A model generated the notes under the pieces. That model worked only from the letters and a program-made list of their open reading frames with translations, was not told where the DNA came from and did no database searches. The translations under genes were made by a program, and so were the position numbers. A stretch of DNA of 64,000 nucleotides from Streptomyces sp. Je 1-332 (GTDB taxonomy: Bacteria > Actinomycetota > Actinomycetes > Streptomycetales > Streptomycetaceae): positions 2,542,001 through 2,606,000 of the forward strand of contig NZ_CP160402.1 in assembly GCF_040730185.1 (NCBI RefSeq). Direction: 5' to 3'. Below are positions 54,330 to 64,000 of this stretch, one piece after another. The number at the start of each line of letters is the position of its first letter. Position 1 is the stretch's first letter.

Positions 54330-55284
54330 CCGCGGTACTCCGAATCCTGGTCCGCCGACTGGTCCTGCTCGTCCCGCTGCTGCTCGGCATCGTCCTGTTC
54401 GTCTTCCTCGTCATGCGGTTCTCGGACGTCGATCCGGCATCGGCGTTCTTCCAGGGCGCCAACCCCACCGAGCAGCAACTGCACGACTTCCGCGAGGAGA
54501 ACGGCCTGCTCGATCCGCTGCCGGTGCGTTATGTCGCGTTCGTCGGCGACCTGATCCAGGGCGACATGGGGATCAGCGTGCTCACCCGCTCACCGGTGGT
54601 GGACCAGGTCACCACCGCCCTTCCGCTCACCCTCCAGCTGACCTTCATGGGCCTGGGCATCGCGGTGGTCATCTCGCTGCTTCTCGGTGTGACCGCCGCG
54701 ATCTACCGCGACCGGCTGCCCGACCAGCTGATCCGCGTCATCTCGCTGACCGGTGTCGCGGCCCCCGGCTTCTGGCTGGCGCTGCTGATGATCCAGTACC
54801 TGGCGGTGGAGGCGGGCTGGTTCCCGACCGGCGGGTACGTCAACCCCGGGGACTCACTGAGCGGTTGGCTCAAGACGATGACGCTCCCCGCCTTCGCGCT
54901 CTCGCTCCCCGTGGCCGCCGGGCTCACCCGCATCATCCGTACGGCAGTCGTCGAGGAACTCGACAAGGACTACGTACGGACGGCGATCGGCAGCGGCCTG
55001 CCGCCGGTCGTGGTGGTCGGCCGCAACGTCCTGCGCAATGCCCTCATCAACCCGCTGACCGTGCTCGGCCTTCGCGTCGGCTATCTGCTCGGCGGCGCCG
55101 TCGTCATCGAGACGATCTTCTCGCTGCCCGGCATGGGGAAGCTGATGATCGACGCGGTGAAGAACGGCGATCCGGCCGTCGTGCAGGGGGTCGTCATCAC
55201 CACGGCCGTCGGGTTCGTGGTCGTGAACCTCGTCCTCGACATCCTCCACCTGCTGGTCAATCCGCGCCTGAGGGGGTCCGCCTG

Positions 55285-55285
<1 letters not shown>
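54326..55285 (+). CDS. ABC transporter permease (DppB/OppB type)
   Basis: 319 residues, six TM helices. VRRLVLLVPLLLGIVLFVFL is the DppB N-terminal helix; the EAA-type coupling motif is in YVRTAIGSGLPPVVVVGRNVLRNAL. GGAVVIETIFSLPGMGKLM is the conserved C-terminal signature. GTG 54326 overlaps the stop of the binding-protein gene, and its own stop overlaps the next ATG. Confidence 0.93.
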
Positions 55286-57272
<1,987 letters not shown>

Positions 57273-57276
<4 letters not shown>

Positions 57277-58325
57277 CCGCTCTCATCTCGCTGTCCGACG
57301 CGCACGTCGTGCACAGGGCCCGCTCGGGCGGTCTGTTCTCGCGTGACCGCGTGTACGCCCTGACCGGCGCCGACCTGACCATCGCGCCCGGCGAGACGGT
57401 GGGCGTCGTGGGCGAGTCGGGATGCGGCAAGTCGACGCTCGCCAAGGTGCTCGTGGGGGTGCAGCGGCCCACGGCCGGTTCGGTGTCCTTCCGTGGCAGC
57501 GACCTGTGGACGATGAAGCCCGCCGAGCGCCGGGCCACGATCGGCCGGAACACCGGCATGATCTTCCAGGACCCGTCGACGGCCTTGAACCGCAGGCTGA
57601 CCGTACGGCAGATCCTGCGGGACCCGCTGGACGTCCACAGGGTGGGTCCATCATCCCAACGCGAGGCACGCGTACGGGAGTTGATGGCACTGGTCGGCCT
57701 GCCCAAGGCCCTGGCGGACGGACTGCCCGGACAGCTCTCGGGCGGGCAGCGCCAACGGGTGGCGATCGCCCGCGCCCTCGCCCTCGAACCGGAACTGGTG
57801 GTGGCGGACGAGCCGACGAGCGCGCTGGACGTCTCCGTGCGCGCCCAGATCCTCAACCTCCTCCTGGACCTGAAGGAGCGGCTCGGCCTGGCCCTGGTCT
57901 TCGTGTCGCACGACATCCAGACGGTACGGAGGATGAGCGACCGGGTCATCACGATGTATCTGGGCAGAATCGTGGAGGAGTCACCGGCGGAGGAGATCCT
58001 TGACAGAGCACGCCACCCCTACACGCGGGCGCTCTTCTCCGCGACCCCCGGCCTGCTCGACCCCATCGACCCGATCCCGCTCGTCGGCCCGGTGCCGTCC
58101 GCGACGCGGCCGCCGAGCGGCTGCCCGTTCCGTACGAGGTGCTGGAAGGCGGACGAGACCTGCGCCGCCACCATGCCGGACTTCGCCTCGTCGGAGAGGT
58201 CGGGACAACCGGACCAATCGGGACACCGCTACCGCTGCCACCATCCCGTGCGGGACGGCCAGTCCACACACGAGCTAGTGATCCAGTCCGCCGCCACGGA
58301 CGCGAGCCCCAGGGAGAGCCCATGA
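57273..58325 (+). CDS. ABC transporter ATP-binding protein (DppF/OppF type)
   Basis: 350 residues. Walker A GESGCGKSTL, Q-loop MIFQDPSTALN, signature LSGGQRQRVA, Walker B LVVADEPTSALD, and the OppF C-terminal extension with CPFRTRCWKADETC. Partners with the ATPase half of the fused protein. GTG 57273 overlaps the preceding stop; the C-terminus overlaps the DapA-family ATG (ATGA 58322-58325). Residues ~305-350 are less conserved. Confidence 0.93.
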
Positions 58326-59257
58326 CCATGCCCACCCCGCTGACCGGTGTCGTTCCGCCCGTCTGCACCCCCCTGACACCGGACCGCGAGGTGGACACGC
58401 CCTCGCTCATCAGGCTGGTCGACCACTTGGTGTCGGGCGGGGTGGACGGCCTGTTCGTCCTCGGCTCGTCGTCGGAGGCGGCGTACCTGACGGACGCGCA
58501 GCGGAAGACCGTGGTCGATACGGTGGTGGGCCACGTGGGCGGCCAACTCCCGGTCCTGGCAGGGGCGATCGACATGACGACGCCACGGGTCCTGGACCAC
58601 GTCCGCGCGGTGACGGCGGCCGGGGCGGACGGCGTGGTGGTGACGGCGCCCTTCTACACGCGCACGCATCCGGCGGAGATGGCCCGCCACTTCCGCCTGG
58701 TGGCGGCGGGGTCGCCGGTGCCGGTGTTCGCGTACGACCTCCCTGTCTCGGTCCACTCCAAACTGCCCGCGGAGCTGGTCCTTGAGCTGGCGGCGGAGGG
58801 GGTGCTCGCCGGGCTCAAGGACTCCAGCGGGGACGAGGGGAACTTCCGGGAGGTGGTGCTCGGCGCGCGGGGGCGCGGGGACGCGCCGGCCTTCAGCGTC
58901 CTGACGGGTTCGGAGACGACGGTGGACGCGGCGCTGGCCATGGGCGCGGACGGGGTGGTGCCGGGCCTGGGGAACGTGGACCCCGAGGGGTATGTGCGGC
59001 TGTACCGCTACTGCCGGGAGGGGGACCTGGTGCGGGCGCGGGCCGAGCAGGAGCGGTTGTGTGGTCTGTTCGGGATGGTGCGGGTCGGTGACGCGGGCCG
59101 CATGGGCGGGAACTCGTCCGCCCTGGGGGCGTTCAAGGCGGCGCTGGCCCTCCGGGGCGTAATCGCGTGCCCCGCTACTGCGGAGCCCCAGGTTCCGTTG
59201 TCTTCCGGGGAGGTCGAGCGGGTGGGGAAGTTCTTGGCGGGGGCGGGGTTGTTGTAG
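58322..59257 (+). CDS. DapA/NanA-family aldolase-lyase
   Basis: 311-residue TIM-barrel class I aldolase-like enzyme. The Schiff-base Lys is K166 in LAGLKDSSG and the catalytic Tyr is Y138 in VFAYDLPVSVH. VLGSSSEAAYLT replaces the DapA GTTGE motif, arguing against lysine biosynthesis and for a catabolic lyase (N-acetylneuraminate, 2-keto-3-deoxy sugar or similar). It is the last gene of the ABC operon and divergent from GH42, suggesting it degrades an imported sugar acid. Confidence 0.9.
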   Translation: MTMPTPLTGVVPPVCTPLTPDREVDTPSLIRLVDHLVSGGVDGLFVLGSSSEAAYLTDAQRKTVVDTVVGHVGGQLPVLAGAIDMTTPRVLDHVRAVTAAGADGVVVTAPFYTRTHPAEMARHFRLVAAGSPVPVFAYDLPVSVHSKLPAELVLELAAEGVLAGLKDSSGDEGNFREVVLGARGRGDAPAFSVLTGSETTVDAALAMGADGVVPGLGNVDPEGYVRLYRYCREGDLVRARAEQERLCGLFGMVRVGDAGRMGGNSSALGAFKAALALRGVIACPATAEPQVPLSSGEVERVGKFLAGAGLL

Positions 59258-59270
59258 GCGCGGGGGCCTT

Positions 59271-59322
59271 GTCCTCAAACGCCGGACGGGCTGGATTTCC
59301 AGCCCGTCCGGCGTTTGAGGAC
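59271..59322. terminator. 24-bp-stem hairpin between convergent genes
   Basis: 59271-59294 pairs perfectly with 59299-59322 around an ATTT loop. The CCTCAAACGCCGGACGGGCT core is a common streptomycete intergenic hairpin. It terminates the ABC operon and probably the response-regulator transcript from the other side. Confidence 0.9.
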
Positions 59323-59411
59323 GAACTCGGCGAAACCGGTGGTTGACGGCGAGCAAGGCCCCCGCGCCAGCGGGTTTTCGGGAAGGGGTGGGGTTGGGGA
59401 AAAGAAACGCC

Positions 59412-60080
59412 CTAACCCACCCCCGGCCGCACCAACCCCGACTCATAAGCCACAATCACCAGCTGCGCCCGATCCCTCGCCCCCAGCTTCCCCATGATCC
59501 GGCTGACATGGGTCTTCGCGGTCAGGGGGCTCAGCCCCAACAACTCAGCGATCTCAGCATTGTTGAGCCCCCGCGCGACCAGCGCGAGAACCTGCCGCTC
59601 CCGCTCCGAGAGCCCCTCGGGACCTCCCGGCCCCGCAGCCGGAGGCTCCGGCGCCCGCAGCACCCGAGCGATCAACCGAGAAGTCGGGCCCGGCGAAAGC
59701 AGGGACTCCCCCGCCGCCACCGTACGGATCGCCTCCAACAACTCCCCCGGCTTCGTGTCCTTCACCAAGAACCCCGAAGCCCCCGCCCGAAGCGCATCAA
59801 CGACATGCTCATCCGTGTCATAAGTCGTCAGCATCAACACCTTCACCCCAGCCAGATCCTCGTCCTCGGCGAGCAGCCGCGTCGCCTCGATCCCGTCCAG
59901 GTCCGGCATCCGGATGTCCATCACGATGAGATCCGCCCGCTCCGAGCGGGCGAGATCGACCGCCGCCCGCCCCGTCCCCGCCTGCCCCACCACCTCCATG
60001 TCCGGCGCGGACTCGACCAGCATCGCGAACGCGGCCCGCACCAGCGTCTGGTCGTCGGCGAGCAGTACACGGATCGTCAT
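59412..60080 (-). CDS. NarL/LuxR-family response regulator
   Basis: 222 residues. The receiver has acidic D9/D10, phospho-acceptor D55 (LIVMDIRMPDLDG), the Thr in LMLTTYD and the Lys in FLVKDTKPG. A linker leads to the LuxR HTH (LSERERQVLALVARGLNNAEIAELLGLSPLTAKTHVSRIMGKLG). The start overlaps the kinase stop by 4 bp. Together they form a two-component pair downstream of an MMPL transporter; the dyad at 63600 is its most likely target. Confidence 0.95.
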   Translation of the reverse strand: MTIRVLLADDQTLVRAAFAMLVESAPDMEVVGQAGTGRAAVDLARSERADLIVMDIRMPDLDGIEATRLLAEDEDLAGVKVLMLTTYDTDEHVVDALRAGASGFLVKDTKPGELLEAIRTVAAGESLLSPGPTSRLIARVLRAPEPPAAGPGGPEGLSERERQVLALVARGLNNAEIAELLGLSPLTAKTHVSRIMGKLGARDRAQLVIVAYESGLVRPGVG

Positions 60081-61312
60081 CGAAGCCCTCCCACAGGCAC
60101 CAGGGGCAGTACCGCCGCCACCAGGAAACCGCCATCGGGCCGAGGCCCCGCCTCCAACGTCCCGCCCACACTCCGGGCCCGCTCCCGCATCCCCACCAGG
60201 CCGAACCCGGGGGTGTGCGAGGGGTCCTGCACGGCGGCCGGTCCGTCGTCCACCACGGTCACCCGCAACGCGGGCCCCTCGCTCCGGATGCCCACCCGGA
60301 TGGTGAGCCCGGGGCCACCGCCGCCGTGCCGCACCGCGTTGGTCAGCGCCTCCTGGACGATGCGGTAGGCCGCGGCGCCCACGGCGGGCGGCGCCTCGAC
60401 CTCCCGTACCGCCAGATCGACCTCCGCGCCGGACGTCCGCGCCGCCTCCGCCAGGTCGGCGAGGCCGTCGAGGCCCGGCAGCGGGCCCCGCGTCTCCTCC
60501 ACGGTGCCTTCCCTCAACACCTCAAGAGTGGCGCGGAGTTCGCCCCGGGCCGACCGGCAGGTGTCGGCGATGTCGTCGAGGGCCTTGGCCACCGCCGCCC
60601 GGTCGAGACGCTCCGGATCGGCGGTCAGGACATGCGCGGCGACGGACGTCTGGACGCCGACCAGGGTGATGCTGTGCGCCAGCAGGTCGTGCAGGTCACG
60701 GGCGACCCGCAGCCTCTCCTCGGCGACCCGCCGCCGCGCCTCCTCCTCGCGCGTACGCTCCGCCCGCTCGGCACGCTCCAGCACGGAGGTGACGTACTGG
60801 CGGTGGATGCGCACGTACACGCCGAGCAGCAGTACGGCGACCACCCAGCCGGAGATCCTCAGCACCTCGGCCACCTGGTGCGGGGCCACGCTCGCGTTGA
60901 CGGTCATCGTGACGCCGACGACGAGGATGCCGGTGATCAGGGCGCGGCGCGGGCGCCCGGAAACAGCGACGGTGTAGAGCGCGACCATGCCCACCGGGAC
61001 GGCGGCCATGTGCGTGTAGTCGACGGCGTGGTACGGCGCGATGAGGGCGACCACCCCGACAAGCACCGGCAGGGGGCTGCTGCGCCGCCACACCAGCGGC
61101 ACGTGCGCACCCAGGAGCAGGCTCCACCCGAGGAGGTCGGGCCGCAGGCCGTCCTCGACGAACACCGCGAGCACGGCGGACAGCACCGCGAGCGCCCCCG
61201 CGAACACCGCGTCGTCCCGCACGGCGCGCGGCGTGCCGGGCACGGCCCCCGTGAAGGGCAGCACACCACGGGGCGCCGACGCCCCATCTCGAACCTGCGG
61301 TATGTCCCCCAC
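60077..61312 (-). CDS. NarL-type sensor histidine kinase
   Basis: 411 residues. Five or six TM helices (AVFAGALAVLSAVLAVFVEDG through ISGWVVAVLLLGVYVRI) lack a large sensor loop, so the signal is probably in the membrane. A HisKA_3 box RLRVARDLHDLLAHSITLVG has the phospho-acceptor in DLHD. The HATPase domain has EALTNAVRHG and GFGLVGMRERA. GGAGG eight bases before GTG 61312 sets the start; an upstream in-frame TTG lacks such a site. It is coupled to the regulator by an ATGA overlap. Confidence 0.94.
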   Translation of the reverse strand: MGDIPQVRDGASAPRGVLPFTGAVPGTPRAVRDDAVFAGALAVLSAVLAVFVEDGLRPDLLGWSLLLGAHVPLVWRRSSPLPVLVGVVALIAPYHAVDYTHMAAVPVGMVALYTVAVSGRPRRALITGILVVGVTMTVNASVAPHQVAEVLRISGWVVAVLLLGVYVRIHRQYVTSVLERAERAERTREEEARRRVAEERLRVARDLHDLLAHSITLVGVQTSVAAHVLTADPERLDRAAVAKALDDIADTCRSARGELRATLEVLREGTVEETRGPLPGLDGLADLAEAARTSGAEVDLAVREVEAPPAVGAAAYRIVQEALTNAVRHGGGGPGLTIRVGIRSEGPALRVTVVDDGPAAVQDPSHTPGFGLVGMRERARSVGGTLEAGPRPDGGFLVAAVLPLVPVGGLR

Positions 61313-61391
61313 GGCGACATCCTCCCGTACGAGAGCGCCCCTCCGGGAGTGGAGGGGCACCCTGAGTCGGTCAACGGTCAAGGGCCAACGG

Positions 61392-63479
61392 TCAGGGAGC
61401 GGTGACCCGTTGACGCTCGGATTCCGTCGCCGGGGCCGCGTCGGGCGCCGGCCGCGAAAGGCTTCCCGGCCACCACACCTTCCGTCCGAGGGCCACGCTC
61501 GCGCTCGTCACGAGGTAGGTCCGCACCAGGAACGTGTCCAGGAGCACGCCCACCGCGATGACGAAGCCGAGCTCCACCAGCTGCACGAGCGGCATGTTGG
61601 TGAGCACCGCGAACGTCGCCGCGAGGACCAGGCCCGCCGACGCGATGACGCCGCCCGTCGTCCGCAGCGCGGTCAGCGCGGCGGCTCCCGGCTCGGCCCC
61701 CGCGAGGGACTCCTCCCGCATGCGGTGCATGAGGAAGATGCCGTAGTCGACGCCCAGTGCGACGAGGAAGACGAAGGAGAGCAGGCCGAGTCCGGGGTCC
61801 GTGCCCTCGAAGCCGAAGAGCGGCTCGAAGACCAGGCCCGCGATGCCGAGGGAGGCCCCCCACACCGCGACCACCGCGACGAGGAGCAGCAGCGGCGCGA
61901 CGAGGGACCGCAGCAGCGCCACCAGGATCAGCAGCACCGCCGCCAGGACGAGCGGCACGATGATCAGACGGTCACGGTCGTTCGTCTCCTTCAGGTCGAG
62001 CTGCTGTGCGCTGGAGCCGCCCACGTACGAGCCGTCGAGGTCCGCCCGCAGCGCTTCGATCGTGGCCGTCTCCCCCGCGGACTCGGGCGCGGACGTCGCG
62101 ATCACGGAGATCTCCGTCCAGCCCTTCGCCGTGCGTCCCTTCTCGGCGTTGTCCACGCCCTGCGTGGCCTTGATGTCGGCGAGGGCTTCCGTGGCGCCGT
62201 CGGCGGGAGTCATGACGGTGATGGGCCGGGTGCCGCGTTCGGGGTAGGCCTTGGCGAGGGTCTCCATCGCGGTGACGGAGTCGGGCGTCTTGGTGAAGGA
62301 GTCCTCCTGCTTCAGCGCGCCCGGCAGGTTCAGCGCCCCGAGGGCGAGGGCTCCGAGCAGCACGGCGCCGCCCGCGAGGACGGTGAGGGGCCTGCGGCCG
62401 GCCGAGGTGCCCATCATGGAGAAGATGCTGCGCCGCTGCTTGGGCTCGCTGCCGAAGGCGGGCACGAGCGGCCAGAACACGCGCCGCCCGAGGAGGACAA
62501 GGACCGCGGGGAGCAGTGTCAGCATCGCGGCGAGCGCGCACAGCACCCCGACCGTGCCCAGCGGGCCCATGCCGCGGCTGCTGTTGAGGTCGGCTGCGAG
62601 AAGGCACAAAAGGCCGGCGGCGACCGTGCCCGAGGAGGCGAGCACGGCGGGGCCGCAGCCCTTCAGCGCGGCGGCCATCGCGTCGTAGGGCCGCTCGATC
62701 CTGCGCAGTTCCTCGCGGTAGCGGGAGACGATGAGCAGCGCGTAGTCGGTACCCGCGCCGAACACGAGGATCGTCATCACCCCGCTGCTCTGGCCGGAGA
62801 CGGACGTACCGAAGCCTTCGTGGAGGCCGTAGGCGACGCCCATCGCGAGGTAGTCCGCGACGCCCGCGACGGCGAGCGGCACGAGCCACAGGAACGGGCT
62901 GCGGTAGATGAGGATCAGGAGCAGCGCGACCACCGCGGCCGTGGTGTAGAGCAGCGGCCCGCCGAGGGAGTCGTAGACCTTGCCCGCGTCGGTGGTGAGC
63001 GCCCCCGACCCGCCCACGTCGACGCTCAACCCGCCTTCCCCGTCAGCGACTTCGCGTACGTCGTCGACGAGGGCGTCCCTTGCCTTCTCGTCCTGGCCCG
63101 GCTCGGTGCTCGCCACGGGGTACATCAGCGTGGTGCCGTCCTTGGACGGTACGGCGCGCGGGGTGGACGTCAGCTTGTGGGCGCGGCCGATCTCGGCGAC
63201 CTGGGCGGCCGCCGTCTCGCGGTCCGCGGCGCTCAGCCCGCCGTCGCGGTGGTAGACGAGGACGAGCTCGGTGGCCTCGCCGCCGGGCAACTGGTCCTGA
63301 ATCTTGGCCACTTCGGTGGAGTCGGCGCTCGCGGGGAGGTAGTCCACGACGCGGTCCTGCTGGGCGTCGGAGAGCTTCGAGGCGAAGGGCCCGGCGAGCG
63401 CGATGACGGCTATCCACAGCCCGAGGAACACCCAGGGCACGGCTCGTCGCCGTCGTGCGGTGGTCTGTTCGGCCCGCAT
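61392..63479 (-). CDS. MMPL-family RND transporter
   Basis: 695 residues with two halves, each with a large extracellular loop and five TM helices. Proton-relay signatures are FGAGTDYALLIVSRYREEL in the first half and LGVDYGIFLMHRMREES in the second. MMPL proteins export lipids, drugs or cell-wall components. GGAAGGAGG precedes ATG 63479. It is the first gene of an MMPL-kinase-regulator unit (79-bp gap to the kinase), a common streptomycete arrangement in which the two-component pair induces the pump. Confidence 0.94.
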   Translation of the reverse strand: MRAEQTTARRRRAVPWVFLGLWIAVIALAGPFASKLSDAQQDRVVDYLPASADSTEVAKIQDQLPGGEATELVLVYHRDGGLSAADRETAAAQVAEIGRAHKLTSTPRAVPSKDGTTLMYPVASTEPGQDEKARDALVDDVREVADGEGGLSVDVGGSGALTTDAGKVYDSLGGPLLYTTAAVVALLLILIYRSPFLWLVPLAVAGVADYLAMGVAYGLHEGFGTSVSGQSSGVMTILVFGAGTDYALLIVSRYREELRRIERPYDAMAAALKGCGPAVLASSGTVAAGLLCLLAADLNSSRGMGPLGTVGVLCALAAMLTLLPAVLVLLGRRVFWPLVPAFGSEPKQRRSIFSMMGTSAGRRPLTVLAGGAVLLGALALGALNLPGALKQEDSFTKTPDSVTAMETLAKAYPERGTRPITVMTPADGATEALADIKATQGVDNAEKGRTAKGWTEISVIATSAPESAGETATIEALRADLDGSYVGGSSAQQLDLKETNDRDRLIIVPLVLAAVLLILVALLRSLVAPLLLLVAVVAVWGASLGIAGLVFEPLFGFEGTDPGLGLLSFVFLVALGVDYGIFLMHRMREESLAGAEPGAAALTALRTTGGVIASAGLVLAATFAVLTNMPLVQLVELGFVIAVGVLLDTFLVRTYLVTSASVALGRKVWWPGSLSRPAPDAAPATESERQRVTAP

Positions 63480-63599
63480 GACGGGCCTCCTTCCGGCAGG
63501 TTGGCAGGTTCCGTGCCAACCCTTCCGGAGGGTGCGTCGCGATCCGTCGGGCGCGAGGGCGAGTTGGGGCGTACGGCGCAGGGAGGCATCAGCGTCGTA

Positions 63600-63617
63600 C
63601 TACTCCCTGGGGAGTAG
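63600..63617. promoter_or_regulatory. Perfect dyad upstream of the MMPL operon
   Basis: CTACTCCCtgGGGAGTAG has 8-bp arms and a 2-bp centre. It lies 121 bp before the MMPL start and 36 bp from the TerB-like stop. NarL-type regulators bind such dyads, so this is the likely site of the operon's own response regulator. Confidence 0.65.
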
Positions 63618-63652
63618 CGCCCCTACCCCCTTAGGCCCCCACACCCCTCAGG

Positions 63653-64000
63653 TCAGAAGTGCGTCGTCCGCGCCGCCACCATCAGCCGCGTGACCTCATC
63701 CGCGCCGATGGTCAGGGCGCCGCCCGCCGTGGTGAGCACCTCGCGTTCGGCGGGGGTGTACGGGCCGTCGGCGAGCGCGATCCGCGCGCCCTGGAGCAGC
63801 AGCGCCTCACGGCCGGCGGGAGCGAGGTGCGGGGCCAGCGGGCCGAGCGCCTCGTGGAGCTCTATGGCCAGACCGGGCCCGCAGTCCGGGACGGTGGCGC
63901 GGCCGGTGTCCGCGGCGAGCGCGTCGACCAGCGCGACGAGCTGGTCCTCGCGGCAGTCGTCGAACCCGGCGAGGCGCAGCGCGCCGACGGCCGCGTCGAG
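63653..64000 (-). CDS. TerB-like protein, C-terminal part (truncated by window edge)
   Basis: The visible 115 residues include LRLAGFDDCREDQLVALVDAL, GREALLLQGARIALADGPYTPAEREVL and IGADEVTRLMVAAR. The IALADG..T..E motif is the TerB metal-binding helix pair (tellurite-resistance/COG2310-like). The 5' end is outside the window. The AIM24 gene at 43796 also belongs to a Ter-associated family but is distant. Confidence 0.7.
   Translation of the reverse strand, partial: LDAAVGALRLAGFDDCREDQLVALVDALAADTGRATVPDCGPGLAIELHEALGPLAPHLAPAGREALLLQGARIALADGPYTPAEREVLTTAGGALTIGADEVTRLMVAARTTHF

Overview
The window is a chromosome segment from a high-GC actinomycete, almost certainly Streptomyces. The evidence is the strong G/C bias at third codon positions, frequent GTG starts, leaderless promoters (TANNNT followed 6-7 nt later by the start codon), a WhiJ-like XRE/DUF397 locus, Streptomyces-type intergenic repeats, and a housekeeping gene set (dnaG, dgt, ppdK, dusB, glyS, zur, uppS, recO) matching a core chromosomal arm. 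No phage, transposase, rRNA, tRNA or CRISPR array was found.

Layout. 1-4158 (minus): 5' end of dnaG, an FAD/NAD(P) reductase, dgt and a CbiX-type chelatase. 4325-9097: a SanA/YdcF-like envelope protein, a molybdopterin nitrate reductase with an unusual Gly/Asp-rich insert, a small secreted DUF6355 protein, a GGCT-like protein and CutA. 9283-17381: a lipoprotein overlapping a histidine kinase that has no response regulator beside it, an FMN reductase, a class IV aminotransferase, a secreted protein plus class F sortase pair, a TauE/SafE permease, a small membrane protein and a ferric-reductase-like flavocytochrome. 17382-18029 is a gene-free block of 36-bp and 52-bp repeats. 18030-22271 is the nitrite assimilation operon (FAD reductase, nirB, nirD) with a GlnR-like box in front. 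22305-25072: a TetR/SDR pair sharing a candidate operator, a DUF4287 protein and an unknown. 25132-29550 (minus): ppdK and dusB, separated by about 520 bp containing nested dyads. 29600-33847: an MmyB-type XRE regulator divergent from two DHA2-type MFS exporters. 33979-37158: a phosphatase-like protein, a repeat-rich membrane protein, an alpha/beta hydrolase and a small Zn-type protein. 37273-43697: glyS divergent from znuA-znuC-znuB-zur with two Zur-box-like sites, then uppS and recO on the other strand beyond a 28-bp-stem hairpin.

43796-50378 is a more variable accessory stretch: AIM24, DUF1266, two tiny genes divergent from an XRE-DUF397-DivIVA-like operon, a paralogue of the repeat-rich membrane protein, a GNAT enzyme, a SUKH-like protein and a lipoprotein made of three 46-residue two-cysteine repeats. 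50470-59257 looks like a glycan or peptide utilisation cluster: a GH42 beta-galactosidase divergent from an oligopeptide-type ABC transporter (one permease is fused to an ATPase) ending in a DapA-family lyase. A RelE/ParE toxin remnant lies between the divergent units. 59412-63479 (minus) is an MMPL transporter followed by a NarL-type kinase and regulator, with a perfect dyad upstream. The window ends in a partial TerB-like gene.

Functionally, the segment joins nitrogen assimilation (nitrate reductase, NirBD), zinc homeostasis (Zur regulon), central carbon switching (PpdK) and envelope functions with a lineage-variable regulatory patch. Many genes and spacers carry short tandem repeats that look like polymerase-slippage products.
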